This document shows positions 49,111 through 61,094 of a stretch of DNA of 64,000 nucleotides, piece after piece. The notes under the pieces were generated by a model, which saw nothing but the letters and a program-made list of their open reading frames with translations, had not been told where the DNA came from and made no database searches. Positions within the stretch are counted from its first letter, which is position 1. Every line of letters starts with the position of its first letter. The translations under genes were made by a program, and so were the position numbers. This DNA comes from Mantis religiosa (taxonomy: Eukaryota > Arthropoda > Insecta > Mantodea > Mantidae), in contig CM060947.1 in NCBI GenBank assembly GCA_030765055.1, forward strand, positions 220,998,513-221,062,512, read 5' to 3'.

Positions 49111-51354
49111 TCGTGATCCCAAATGGAAAGTGTGGAATTTCAGCATACAGTGACTGACTTATAAAATCTGACTGTCAATGCAGTTTCCTCTATCACCTTG
49201 CACCTATCTAAATGAAATATACTGTCACCCTAGCGGTAGAATCGCGAAGCCGATGAAAAATGAAGACCGGTAGCGACGGACAGTTGAATGTAGAGTTGGA
49301 AAAATAAACAGTTTAAGGTGAGCTAGCAAATTGTGATGTGACGAATGTATTTGCTAGGAAAATAAAGTGCAGTTTTTGTATTTGAAGCCTCGACTTTTAA
49401 TTTTCACGAACCCACAAAGTCACAATACCATACAACTGCTTCTGCAGCGGTACCTTAATGTGAGTTTCAAAGCGAAAATAAATAGATCATTATCATGGAA
49501 TGGTGCGTAGGCTTCCATGGCCTCCAAGTTTATTATTCTTAAGTTTCGGGTGAAGGTCATATTGACCATACTTGCAAAACTTAATGCATGATTTTCATGT
49601 TAAGCGACAGCATTTGCATAATGTAAGGAAATGCGGAGTAAGTAAGATAGCTTGCTGAAATTTAACAGATATTACAATAATAAATTTATTGTTTCACTTC
49701 ATAAACTTCACTCTATGAACTTTTAAGGAGATTCAAATTAAAGGATTCTGGTTTTGCAGCAAACGGTTTACAAGAAAGTCTAGTACTACAGGAGTTTCTT
49801 TATGTTAACCTTTAATTATTTTGAAATAAAATTACCTTTTGAGCACTTGTAATACATTACTTTTTAAAAATTAATCGTGTATTTCTTGCACGTTTATTGT
49901 TAAATAAATTTAATTAATAATTTCCATTAATGTCGTTTAGAGACCCAGTACTAACCTTTAAAAAATTGGTAAATAATTGCACGGTATAGAATATTCTGAG
50001 CATAAAAATGTAAATATAAAGAGAGATTACGAAAATAGATAAACATAATATGGGCGCCTTTATTAATATGTAGGCGCCTGTGTGTTTATATTTCATTTAA
50101 TTTGAGGGTTTGAGACTCCATGTTAAAAAGATAAGTATTTTTTTAAATTTGGAATATATATTAGTTTATTGTAACAGGATTAAATTGTTAGCGTTTTCCC
50201 CAAATCTTTAATGATGAATTAATTTAATACACTTAGGTATATTTTAGGTATATTTTAGAAATTGAAGTCTGTGAATTATGTCACATTCGTATTTACTTAC
50301 ATTGTGACAGTTTATAAGATATTTTATTTTTCTATTAGTTCGGGAACTTGTCACTTATTGCTTCTCACTTTTTGTTTGCCTAAGAACATATTTGAGTTAT
50401 TGAATATGAAGAATTGTTGTAAATTCATGAGCTTCAAATGTTAACTTACTCAGAGCATTTAGCCGTAGTTGTAGGTAACTAAATAGAGAAAGTTATCAAA
50501 GCTAAAAATAGTTTTGTAAATATTAGGAGTCCTTAAATTGAATAAAAAGAAGCAGCCGGTGATTTTTTTATATCTCCCGGCGGATGTTCCGTAAATATTA
50601 TCAAGGTTATCCATAAAATATGCGTGTGCTAAATATAATATTTTACACGTAGCGGAAACTGATTATAGCGAGCATCCATTTGGGTTTTTCTTTTAAATCA
50701 AATATTCCGAAAAATCACGTTCATTCCCAAACGTACGGCAGTTCCATAAAAACCTGCAGAGAGAGGGAGAAAAAAATGGCCAGTGTTACCCGTGAGGGTT
50801 GTTATTGTATCGTTTTATAACTTTGTAATATGTTTTCCTGCGATGCACTATTGTCTGCAGCATGAAAAATTGTTGCTTTCCAGGGGATCAAAACGAACTC
50901 CACGAACAAAGCATATTTCCGAAAGTGTGCCTATCAGGCTTAAGCATGCTTTTCCTCCAGTTTTAGAGTTTTTACAGCACGCCTGGATTTATGACCAACA
51001 CACACTGTGTTGTCGTCGAGATCTAGAACAAAACACCATCGGATCAACTTATATTTACGTTACTCTTGCTTTCTATGTATTTATTTCTATTCGTTTTCCG
51101 AGCTACAGAAGGAAGGTGTACGTTTTAAAATACTAAATGAAGGGACACAAAAGCTTAATGGCAACAAGCTAATGCATTGTATGTTAGAATATCTGTTGTT
51201 TGCATTTACATTAGTGAAATATATTTAAAATGTGTTACATGATTTATTACTGAAATTTTAAAGTGGGTTTTTAGAATACCTTTAGCATCTGGGTTTAAGT
51301 AAGGATATTCAAATGAAGAATGTTGGTATTCATGTAAATGGTGACGCTTACATA

Positions 51355-51399
<45 letters not shown>
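51355..51399. repeat. (ATG/CAT)n microsatellite
   Basis: 45 bp of ATG triplets (15 units), near a possible LINE tail. Confidence 0.97.
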
Positions 51400-51599
51400 G
51401 TTGATGAGGATAACTTGTACTTCCATATCTTACAATCTCAATTAGAAGTTTTAAAAATCTAATATAGGTCAGCTGCTTATGTAACGGGGTGATAGTGGTG
51501 TTGGCTCCCTGGCTGTTTACCTCTATCCTAGCCTTTGTACGAGCTTGACCTAATGTTCTGATTGTGTCTTCTATTTCTCTACCTCTTACTTCCTTGCCC

Positions 51600-51960
51600 T
51601 TCTGAACCATTTCTCTTTGATTTTGTCAGCAAATTTCCCACCTCCCTTAAACTCTTTTCAACGTAAGCATTTTTATTGTTAATACGTAAGCCCCTTTATT
51701 ATCCCAGTTCTTATCCCATATTAATTTCCTCCAGTTTTCAATTTCTTTACACTCCACTTCATAATGTTCTAAACTTATTTTCTTTCCACATAGAATGCAC
51801 TCCTTTGGTGAACCCCCTCTCAATATGGCTCCTATCCTCAAACAAGCTACACACTCCTTCTGATATCCATCACATATGTTTATATATGTTTCCCTTCCCC
51901 ATTCTGTCTTTATTTTCAGGTATACATTTAGAAATTTCTTACTTATCAGTTTTCCCCACG
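51600..51960 (-). pseudogene. Possible LINE C-terminal zinc-finger-like fragment
   Basis: Minus strand, open frame 51841-51647: 'MRIGAILRGGSPKECILCGK', then 'KISLEHYEVECKEIENWRKL'. The C-x2-C-(12)-H-x4-C spacing with an 'IGAILRG' start matches the finger that often closes insect non-LTR proteins ('CPLC....ET..H.L.EC'). It has no neighbouring RT domain. Following minus-strand frames toward the ATG repeat are unrecognised. Confidence 0.4.
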
Positions 51961-52241
51961 TGGTGATGTTTATATAAAACTACAATATACTTTTATAGCT
52001 CCTCTATAAACTGTGGTAACAAGCTTACTTCTTATATATTCCATATAACTCTGGAAAAGCGCTTGCACAAATATTTCCATTTCATATAATCTTTTCTAGG
52101 TTCAAGAAGAACACTTGAAAATAAGAGATACTCAAACATTAAAAATGTGGTGGCTACATTCTGAATTTGAAACTTACTTTAGAGAACATCACAAAGGATC
52201 TTTTTTAAAAAGTTAGGTTATGTTAAATTAATACCATCAGC

Positions 52242-52821
52242 AAGAAGAAGAGGAAGAAGAGGAAGATGAGGAAGAAGAGGAAGAAGAGGAAGAGGAAGAA
52301 GAGGAATAAGAAGAGGAATAAGAAGAGGAAGAAGAAGAGGAAGAAGAAGAGGAAGAAGAGGAAGAAGAAGAGGAAGAAGAGGAAGAAGAAGAGAAAAAAG
52401 AGGAAGAAGAAGAGGAAAAAGAGGAAGAAGAAGAGGAAGAAGAGGAAGAAGTAGAGGAAGAGGAGGAAGAAGAAGAGGAAGAAGAAGAGGAAGAAGAGGA
52501 GGAAGAAGAAGAGGAAGAAGAGGAAGAAGAAGAGGAAGAAGAGGAAGAAGAAGAGGAAAAAGAGGAAGAAGAAGAGGAAAAAGAGGAAGAAGTAGAGGTA
52601 GAGGAGGAAGAAGAAGAGGAAGAAGAAGAGGAAGAAGAGGAAGAAGAGGAAGAAGAAGACGAAAAAGAGGAAGAAGAAGACGAAAAAGAGGAAGAAGAAG
52701 AGGAAGAAGAGGAAGAAGAAGAGGAAGAAGAGGAAGAAGAAGAGGAACAAGCGGAAGAGGTAGAGGAGGAAGAAGAAGAGGAAGAAGAAGAAGAGGAAGA
52801 AGAGGAGGAAGAGGAAGAAGG
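52242..52821. repeat. 580-bp polypurine (GAAGAG)n tract
   Basis: Plus strand is almost entirely A and G (GAAGAG, GAAGAAGAG and GAGGAAGAA units) with rare interruptions such as GTAGAGG, GACGAAA and CAAGCGG. On the Beat sense strand (minus) it is a pyrimidine tract. Long frames over it (255 and 175 codons on minus) arise because no stop can form, so they are not genes. Confidence 0.97.
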
Positions 52822-53942
52822 TTCATGATGGCACCGGTGACGTCTTTGAAATCATGATTATCTGTGGCGACGCTATAGTAAAAGAAATGTGATATAAGAG
52901 TTTTTACTAGTAAACTGTTCATATTAGAAGTCACACATTGACAGAATGTGAACTTGCAGCTCTGGCAGTTTGAATGATGCTCCACTAATATGCAGCAGAG
53001 TTTCTGCTTCTATGTATAAAAATTGTTTGTTAATAATTATGCCAAAGGTCAACATATGATTGATTTCCCTAATCAGATATGCAACCCAGAAAACATTGTT
53101 AGCTGAGTGCATTGTTTATCGATAGCAATATCGACTTGTCTGTAGTGTTTTCTGTCATGGGCAACTAAATGCATCACATGCACTAAAATCGTTAACCCTT
53201 TAAATATTAGTTGTATTTTTGAAAGCTTTGACGGGGTTTGCTGCAATATGTGATGGGAGGGGGAGGATTGTAGTGCGCACACAGGAGCGATTTAAAAGGA
53301 TTTGTGACCTGTGGTGTCGGACTAAGCCAAAGGGAACACACAGGCTACCAATTGGATCGGGCAGGCGCGCACGCGGTCCCCAGCAGAATTAGCTTGCCAC
53401 GTAACATTTTCATTTGATGTGACGTAACACAATTCCGGCCTCATGTTTCATGCACTGCTTTTATTCGCGCTGGTTCAAAGTTGAACTAAAATATCATGTA
53501 AATCCTGCTCTTTTTCATTCCCTTCAACGCCCAGCATTGGCAATTCTTTGGTGGCTGCTCTTATGACGTATTTTGGCTAGCTATCGACGTTGATGTTCAA
53601 AATATTTGGATGGCAAACCGTATTGTCACTTATTGAACTATCACAATGACGTGATTTTGCTGTCATTTTCGCGCAATGTTCATCTGCAGCACAAATTGTC
53701 CATTTAGTGTTTACCCTCCGTTTTATGATTGTCTCTTCCGTATTCATTTTGAATCCATGCTTTAGCTTTCAACGGTGGAAACCTTTCCTATATATGCACG
53801 TGACAGCCTCTGTTGTTACAGAAATTCTAACTGAACTTGTCTTGCCTAATATCAGAAACTGAGCAACTTTTAATTAACTTTTGAAAGCCTGATGAATGTG
53901 TTAACATTTCTGAACGTAAAACATTACCTTGTTATATTTCTA

Positions 53943-54848
53943 CGAGGGTTGTTCAATAAACAATGACAACACATTTTTTTGACAACGTAGCTGTACTCAT
54001 CGTCATAATTTTGATGGCCCTCTCAAAATATTCTCCCCTGAATGCGATGCACTTGTCCCAGCGTTTCTGCCAGTCTTCAAAGACATGCTGGAAACCATTT
54101 TTTGACAGATCCTTCAAAATCGCATCCGCAGCCTTCACCACTGTTTCTGATGATGGATAATGCCTCCCACGAAGGCGATTCTTCAAGTTAGGGAATATAA
54201 AGAAGTCACATGGGGCTAAATCCGGACTATAAGGAGGGTGACGGACGCACTTCACGTTGAATTTTGCAAAATATTCAGCAAGAACATTGGCAATATGTGG
54301 CCGCGCTAGTGAAGCATCCAGCCTGCTTCATGAAAATGTGGTCTTTTGCGCCTGATACAGAATTATAATGTTTTCAGGGCATTCATGCAGTATTTTCCAG
54401 TTACTGATGTGTGTGCAGGTACAACATGCTGATAAACCATTCCATGAATATCAAAATTGATATGACCATAACTTTCCCAGCAGAAGCAACCACTTTTGAT
54501 TTTTTGAGAGTTGGTGATGAAGGAGATTTCCACACTGAGCTCTGCTGTTCGCTCTCAGGATCAAAATGATGTAGCCAAGCTTCATAAGCAGTGATTACGT
54601 TTGAAAGAAACTCCGCATCTTCCTCTAACATCAACTTTAACTGCATGTTACCTCCGTTGCAGCTGTAGGCGATATTGAACATCTCTGAACTTGCCTAGTT
54701 CTCACAGGCGGGAACCAGGATTACCAACAATGAAACTACTTTAGCGTGTTTTTTCACATTGAGCTAACAGAATATAATAGGATTGAATTTATTGCTATAA
54801 ATCATGTCTGTAAAAAAATTATGATCATTCTTTATTGAAAAGCCCTCG
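53943..54848 (-). pseudogene. mariner element, copy 2, N-terminal deletion
   Basis: 906 bp with near-perfect terminal inverted repeats: CGAGGGTTGTTCAATAAACA at 53943 and CGAGGGCTTTTCAATAAAGA read from 54848, flanked by TA duplications (53941-53942, 54849-54850). On the minus strand, the frame 54682-54401 has 'VITAYEAWLHHFDPESEQ', where the usual D-E-A/T-W catalytic position is Y-E-A-W, and 'KKSKVVASAGKVMVISI'. The second catalytic site ('HDNARPH') is lost by a small deletion: the sequence reads 'GWMLH' then stop, near 54310. The frame 54255-53953 keeps 'HPPYSPDLAPCDFFIFP' and 'LSKNGFQHVFEDWQKRWDK'. The HTH N-terminus is deleted. Dead. Confidence 0.9.
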
Positions 54849-54943
54849 TAACGTTTGCAAAAATTTAACTTTTTTGGTTTTTAATTTGAACCTGTGGGAC
54901 CTGGTTTAGAAGGTTTCAGATGTTGTCTACGATCTTCTGTGTA

Positions 54944-55794
54944 CAGTCCGGTGCACGGAAATTTTCCGATTCTGTTCGTATCTTCTGGTGTGTTAGTTTA
55001 TGTAATTTTGGCATAACAGTTTCAGCATTCATGTTTTACACCATTCCTGGTTGTGTCAATCTCTTATTGGTTTATATCGAAACCCAATAACACAAGCAAT
55101 GACCAATGAACAAGGTGCGTAGCCGTGGAGCGCAGTGCAAGGTAAGGGGAAAGGAATAATGTAACCTTAGTGGAACGATTGTCAACATCACCTCCTTGCT
55201 GTGTCCGTCGCTCATTGGTTTGATGTTATAACTCTTGAACCGGGAAGAAGGATAAGGGGTGGGTTATACGGAATGGTGGTTCGTGGACCAATTACTAGAA
55301 TATTATCCTCTTTGTGTTTTCCCCTTATGTTTGTCTACGTGACGAAAATATGCTTTAGCATGCCCGGTATATTTCGTGTAGATAGTGCTTAAGTTACAGC
55401 TTTAAATTATTTTTTAATGAAAAGAGATGATTCAAAATGTCGACTTCTAGTTGATATACACCAGAAAACAGATAAATCTGCCCAATGTTTCATTTCCTTC
55501 CCAAGAAAACTATATGAACCTGAGAAGTTTCATTATTCCAAAAGAATGGGCAGTCTGTTTCTGTCTTCAATAACCGTTGATAAAATAATTGAAGACCGGC
55601 GAGACGCATTCTGAATTATATGTTTCAATGTAGCTTAAATGTCTTGGCTTCCGGTTTACCTGCGCCATCGCGAAACAAAGGACAGGCGCACGCCTTCCTA
55701 TCGCTGATAGGGTTTTAAACTGGGGGCATGGTGTCATTCACCTAGCAACCAAAACAGCTGTTCCCATATCGGAAAGATTACGTGCACCGGACCG
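54944..55794. mobile_element. 851-bp TIR element, family unknown
   Basis: Terminal inverted repeats CAGTCCGGTGCACGGAAATT at 54944 and CGGTCCGGTGCACGTAATCT read from 55794. They agree over about 18 of the first 22 bases, then continue with CTTTCCGAT and TTTCCGAT. TA dinucleotides flank both ends (54942-54943, 55795-55796), as in Tc1/mariner-type targets. The interior has short frames (for example 55417-55614) with no similarity I can recognise, so it is probably non-autonomous or an unknown family. Confidence 0.7.
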
Positions 55795-57860
55795 TACATA
55801 AAACAGTGGCAGAGAAAAAACATAGTAAGGTCTTACTTTTTAAAGATTACCTCAAAACTATCTCCCATTTTTAAGAGCCACAGTTTTGGGAAACAATATT
55901 AAAAAATATAAGCGCAGATGGAGATAATTTCTTAATTAATGCTTGTAAATTTCATTTCGGAAATCTACTGAAGTTTCAAAAAATGAAGAGTGTCGGATAG
56001 GATCGAGTTTCTGTTGGTACAATTTTGTAGATAAAACAATAGAAAACAAAAGAAAAACAAATCTGCTATCTAGAAAATGAAGCAGTTTGTTATTCATTAC
56101 CAATTAATTTCAAATAATGGCCTTTGAAATGCAGGATAAATCCGCTGAAGTGTTTTGATCGTTTTCAGTTGCCTCGGAACCTTAAACCATTATGGACGGC
56201 AGGTCAGAAGCTCACTACTCCCCTAGAGTCACTGCTCCAGAGTAGAAAAACAACTCGCATATCTGCCACCTGTTGTGAAGGCAATATGTTACCTCGAGAC
56301 CGAAGGGAAGAGATCGAGGTCTGCAGTTGCTGGGAGTTCTTACACATCCCACAATTTGACAGATGTTACTTCCTGAACGTCTTCATCGGTCTTCATCCAT
56401 CATATGTCAGCTGCCTTGCTTACTTCCCAGAGAAATCTTAGGTGACGCACCATAGATAATCAATACTTGATGGAGCAGGATGCTGCAAACGGGGCATACA
56501 AACACCAGCCAAAGTCCAGCTTCATATATTTGTTCATTGAAGTACAGCTCAAAGCTGCCTGTCAGATCCAGGCATTCATTTCAAAAGTTTAATTATATGC
56601 CTTCATATTTGTAAAGGACCTTTAATGTAGGATTTTATTTTACTTCAGAAGAGAAAACGGACCTAATGTTTGTCCAATGACTGAACGGTATATCCTGCCA
56701 CACTCTCAGCTGTTAGATAATAATTCAAAAACTAAATTACAAAATAATCAACCGGTTATTGTGTTAATAGATTCGTGCAATTATTATCTGTACAGCAAAA
56801 CTAATAAAGTCATTCAACAGTAGAAATTTAATAAACAATGAAATTGATTAGCAGTAGTTGCTATGCCTTTTCAGTTACATAATAAATCCATCCAGAGTTA
56901 AATTTTAATATATAACCGATGACCACGTTATAACTACTCACAGCACACTAAAGAGTAAAACAGTTTTATGGTTAACTGTACTGTCATACACTGTAATGTC
57001 CTTTCATTGGATGGCGATATTTTTAAGAACTGCTAACATGGGAGCCATGAACAAGCCAGACACACTGGGAAGAGTAGCTAAGATGGCACGCCATTTTAGG
57101 TATTCATTCACAAAGAGAAGATTAATCAAATAAAAGAATCCAGACCATGATGAAAGAGAAAATATGTATTATCATTTTATTAAAATAAAGTTACACCTTA
57201 CACATTGTAGTCCCAGGGAAGGGGTTGCTGTCTCCTCACACAAAACTTACACATCATAAAAAGAGAAGAAGGCTGACAGCACCTCTTGTCTTTCCTTATA
57301 TAGGCAATATGACGTCACATCAATACGTGAGGCAAATGCGCGACAGTATGTCATGCATACACAAAGATTGGAAATGCAGTGCCATTTCGGCTATGACATC
57401 ATCGAAATGTTTAGTGCGATTACACATTCCAACAAAAGCACTCATTTGCAACGGTAACGAATTGCAGCATTAAAGGTGTTGTTACCGTGATTTGTGCAGG
57501 TTGTAAATTTATGAAATGACGTTAGAAAAATTGTACTCCTATTAAACATTCGTTATAAATGGCTGTTTTAAAACACACTTCATCAAGCAGGAGATGTTCC
57601 AGTAAACAAATGAGAAGTTAGAATTTAGTCATAAGGATATAGTTTCCAAAATGAATTACTATATCTTTTGATGTCACTGCTGACAAATGTAAATTCCAAG
57701 TTGCAGCCTCATATAGTGTAACAACCTGTTTCATCGGTTTTATGTTAAACCGTGAAAAGGGACACCTCGCAAGCTGCTACTACTACAAGAAAAATGAATG
57801 ACGTGAAGGAAATACAGAGGAATACAGGTGGTAAGTACTCAGGCCAGGGATGCGAGAAAT

Positions 57861-57926
<66 letters not shown>
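57861..57926. repeat. (TA)n microsatellite
   Basis: Perfect TA repeat of about 66 bp. The poly-tyrosine/isoleucine frames over it are not genes. The remaining 57927-58934 contains a minus/plus AT-rich patch with inverted words at 58345-58405 and nothing else recognisable. Confidence 0.98.
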
Positions 57927-57927
<1 letters not shown>

Positions 57928-58934
57928 CGGATTGAAGACCTGTTTCAAAATGGCCTGTTGTCCACATATACTGCATTTGATGAAGAAAGGGAACGTACAG
58001 CATCATTGTGCCTTCATTCAGCCGTGACGCCAGCATGCACCCTCTAGTGCATGCTGCAGATTCCTGTGAGTCACGAATATTGATATTGCGCTGCACTTAG
58101 ATGTACACGGTGTTCATGTTTATCTGTAATTTTACCAAGCAAAATTTGACGTCATTAATAGCATCGCTGATGGAGCGAGTTTATATACGACTCCCTTAGG
58201 AGCTTGCGATCGTATTTGGTAAGCTGACAGCATTTTGAGGTCTCCCTCTTCCAGCAGGTAAATATACTATTGGAGAGTTGGGTCTGCCCGCGTAATATAA
58301 AGGTGCGTAATTTCGCCTAGTGCGTAGATACGATGTTTTCAAAAAAGAACTATAATAATAGGTTATTATTATTAAAATTATAAACTTATTATAATAATAA
58401 GTTATTAGCTTTACAGTAGAGGCTGGAAGTGTGAACGTGAGAGTGAATGTGTGAAAACAAATTAAAAACATAGAAATCCTACATTAATCTAACATAAAAT
58501 GTGGAGTAACAATATCCTCAAATATTTAAATGAAAAGCTACGCTATTTACATATGTTAACGGAGGTTATGGAAATGAATAACAAAAATTGAGTAAAGGGG
58601 TTAAAGGACTCTGTAAAATGCAGCTACCAATTAAAATATTTTAGATAAAAATACATATAAAACACTCCGAAAAACATTGTAAGGGAATATTGGTAAGTAT
58701 GGTCGTGAAATGTTTGGACTACCTCTGGATGAACTGTATTTGTTGATCACTCTGTTATCAATAGGTAGGCATAGCTTTGTGGCCTTTCATTTTGAACGCG
58801 AGCGGTATTTGGAAGGGTTAATTGGGTGCACGATGATCTATGTGGCTATAGAGTCCATTACTAGGTAATAAAGCCATTACACGCAACTAAGTAAACGACT
58901 GACATATTTACGCAGATGAAGATAGATTGCTCAC

Positions 58935-59146
58935 CTCTACTCGTACGCCATCCAGTTTGTAGCTTTGTTTGACAGTTTCTGAGCGCGGCACGTAGCGGTA
59001 GAACTCTTCGTCGTCCTTGTACCACTTGACCGAGTAGAGTTTGTCGCCTTCCAACTCGTACTGACACTCCAGCAGTGCCATATCTCCCCTCACCTTGTAC
59101 TGGGGCACACTCACTCTCACCAGCTTCAGTGAGCTTACTCCATTAT
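58935..59146 (-). CDS. beat: Beaten path family exon: first half of the Ig domain
   Basis: Internal coding exon, 212 nt, minus strand. The acceptor TACTTTTTCAG ends at 59147 and the donor GAG|GTGAGC begins at 58934. The exon starts with the last two bases of a split codon (phase 1 entry, likely D), then 'NGVSSLKLVRVSVPQYKVRG', 'DMALLECQYELEGDKLYSV', 'KWYKDDEEFYRYVPRSETVK' and 'QSYKLDGVRVE'. The first Ig cysteine is in LLECQYE and the core tryptophan in VKWYKDD; 'YSVKWYKDDEEFYRYVP' is the most recognisable Beat signature. Role, known for the family: Ig-superfamily ligand for Sidestep-type receptors in axon guidance and defasciculation. The exon has no signal peptide, so the start codon lies upstream, outside or unrecognised. 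A methionine at 59120 inside the strand is not the start. Confidence 0.94.
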
Positions 59147-59340
59147 CTGAAAAAGTATAGAATTAATAATTAATATATGATAGAAATGTTATGTGTGCAT
59201 GACATGAATTTGTCTTCTCAGTCTTACGGAAGTTATTCTTAAAACACTTATCCTTATATCTACGTCTACAGCAGGCTTATCTTTATACCTAATCCAGATA
59301 AAGGTGTGTACAAACGATTTTGTTACATACCACCTTTATA
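59147..59340 (-). other. Intron upstream of the first Beat exon
   Basis: 194 bp between the first Beat exon and a mariner element. The pyrimidine tract TATACTTTTTCAG sits next to the exon. The rest of the upstream intron continues through the mariner and SINEs listed next. Confidence 0.7.
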
Positions 59341-60210
59341 CGAGGGTGGGTCAAAAAGTAGTGCCGCCTATAATTTTTCTCCTTTAATTGCCAAGAAAAT
59401 TGAATCCAACTTACATAGCTTGAAAACTACAACATTGGCGATTAATTTGCCACTAATTTTATAACCTAGTCCTTTTTCACAGTTTTGCTCCACATTTTAA
59501 CTAGAGCATGTAAAACACACAGTCTTGCTTCCTAAGCCATTGGCGCACGGACGTTTTCACAGCCTCCTCATCTTCAAAATGAATTCCGCAATGAGCTTCC
59601 TTTAGTGGCCCGAACAGATGAAAGTCTGACGGTGCCAGGTCAATTCTGTATGGTGGTGAGGTAAGACTTGCCATCCCAATTTCTCAATTTCTTCAGTGGT
59701 GTAACGACTGGTGTGTTATCTTGCATTGTCATGCCAAAGAAGAATATCTGCCATAGTTTTTATTGGGCGAACTCGGCGAAGACGTGCTTTCAGCTTCTTG
59801 AGAGTTCTGAAGTATTGGACAGAATATATTGTGCATCCAAAATATCAATCATAAGCACACCCTCTACATCCCAAAACACTGTCGCCATAACTTTCCCTGC
59901 CGACCGCTGAGGTTGACGTACTTTCTTCGGTGACATTGTGTGATGCCATTACATTGACTGCCTCTTTGATTCAGGTTCATAACATGAACCCACGTTTCGT
60001 CTCCAGTAACAATTTTTGCAGAACCTCCTCTCCCTCCAAATTGAAGCGTTGCAAGTGTTCGGAGGCTATTGTTTTCCTTGTTTCTTTGTTTTGGGCAGTT
60101 AACGTTCTTGGTACCCAACGTGAACAAACTTTTGAGTAATCCAGTTGTTGTAAAGTACGTGTACAGACATTTTCTCGGTACGAGCAGCCGTTGATGCCCT
60201 CAAAAACCAA
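59341..60210 (-). pseudogene. mariner-type element, third family, 5' truncated
   Basis: Minus strand. The 3' terminus is CGAGGGTGGGTCAAAAAGTA at 59341, flanked by TA (59339-59340). The frame 60210-59977 reads 'SYRENVCTRTLQQLDYSKVC', 'SRWVPRTLTAQNKETRKTIA' and 'SEHLQRFNLEGEEVLQK'. The catalytic 'IVTGDETWVH' (first Asp intact) lies at about 60020-59990, followed by 'SGRQGKLWRQCFGM'. Later frames are broken. It lacks the N-terminal HTH because it is cut at about 60215 beside a SINE. It belongs to a different mariner family from copies 1 and 2. It lies only 194 bp from the Beat exon and in the same orientation. Confidence 0.8.
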
Positions 60211-60214
60211 TACT

Positions 60215-60385
60215 TTTTATTTCACTCATTAGATCACGCACACATTCACACTCAAATTCATACTTGCGGACTCTGGGGAAGATGGGGAGTCATCTTGGTT
60301 GGAGAAAAATCGCCACTTTTAACCGGGAATCGAACCCGGTACCCACTGCACAGTAGGTAGGTGCTCTACCGATTGAATAGTAATG
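60215..60385 (-). repeat. tRNA-derived SINE, family 4
   Basis: Minus strand: head near 60385-60310 with box A 'CGGTAGAGCACCTACCTAC' and box B 'CCGGGTTCGATTCCCGG', then the 'CCCAGAGTCCGCAAGTATGA' body and 'GAGTGTGAATGTGTGCGTGA'. The second copy is at 10272-10445 (plus). The SINE abuts the broken end of the mariner. Confidence 0.78.
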
Positions 60386-61090
60386 TCATAAAACATTTTA
60401 TCTGGGGGCCTCCGACGTAGCACACTGGTTTTTTGCGGTGTTGTACCTATATATGTGAAATGTATATTGTTCTGCACGTGGAATAGATTGCACATCGATA
60501 GTTTATTAGGCATAAAATAGGTAACTATTGTTAATCGTGAAATAACTTGGAACAAGAATTGTAAAATAAACTTGTATTTCAAATGGCGACAGTCAATCGA
60601 AGTGGTATTTGTGAAATTGTGAAGAAGAAAGCAAGTTTCTAGAACAAGCAAGTGATTACTGTGTGGACCAGCAAACAAACTGTTGGCATACGGGCGAAGA
60701 GCAAGTGTCCCCGTTTCCAAAGGAGAGTACAAGCTCCAGTTTAGTGGACAATAAATGTAAATAATAATGAACGGAGTCACGTAGATATTTTTCGCGGTCT
60801 TTCGATCAGTGGATATAAACCCCGATGCTTTGAACCTCGGGGGGGGGGGATTCTTCTGGAAACAGTATGCCGTAGTACACGGCAGTTCATGAACAGTTCT
60901 CGTTGTAGGTATGACCGTATGGTCTTACCGCACTTCTTCTTCAGCACTCAGTAAACTGACTGAAGCCAAAGGTCCATCATACTTAATGTACAGTTTACCT
61001 AACGCTCCACAATATACTACCATTTTCACCTGACTGCTGTTGGTTTTGTTAACAAAGGCTTAACGACCCTCCCGTTTACCGTCGGCTTCC
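60386..61090. other. Non-coding stretch
   Basis: No gene. It includes a G run at 60840-60850. The long minus-strand frame 60319-60780 is by-product of the SINE and AT-rich DNA. Confidence 0.55.
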
Positions 61091-61094
61091 GCTC

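Larger units (their letters stand above)
37625..58934 (-). other. 21.3 kb Beat intron, rich in transposons
   Basis: Intron between the two Ig-half exons: donor GTGAGC at 58934, acceptor TTACAG ending at 37625; both halves meet in phase 0 (GVRVE followed by HHLSS). It contains about fifteen mobile or repeat features, listed separately. Stretches inside it that I could not assign: 38276-39490, 39771-41149, 45199-46049, 49111-51354, 52822-53940 and 55797-57860. They are AT-rich and without a gene, with short C/T-rich runs such as TTCTTC at about 38890-38925 and 40448-40470. Confidence 0.85.

Noticed and set aside
52218..52985. 255-codon minus-strand frame rich in leucine and proline
   Set aside because: It lies on the polypurine tract, where stops cannot form on the pyrimidine strand; no protein signature outside the repeat.
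57752..58096. Several open frames with tyrosine-isoleucine repeats
   Set aside because: They are the TA microsatellite read in different frames.
60319..60780. 153-codon minus-strand frame
   Set aside because: Its end is the antisense of SINE family 4 and the rest is low-complexity; no domain or splice signal.
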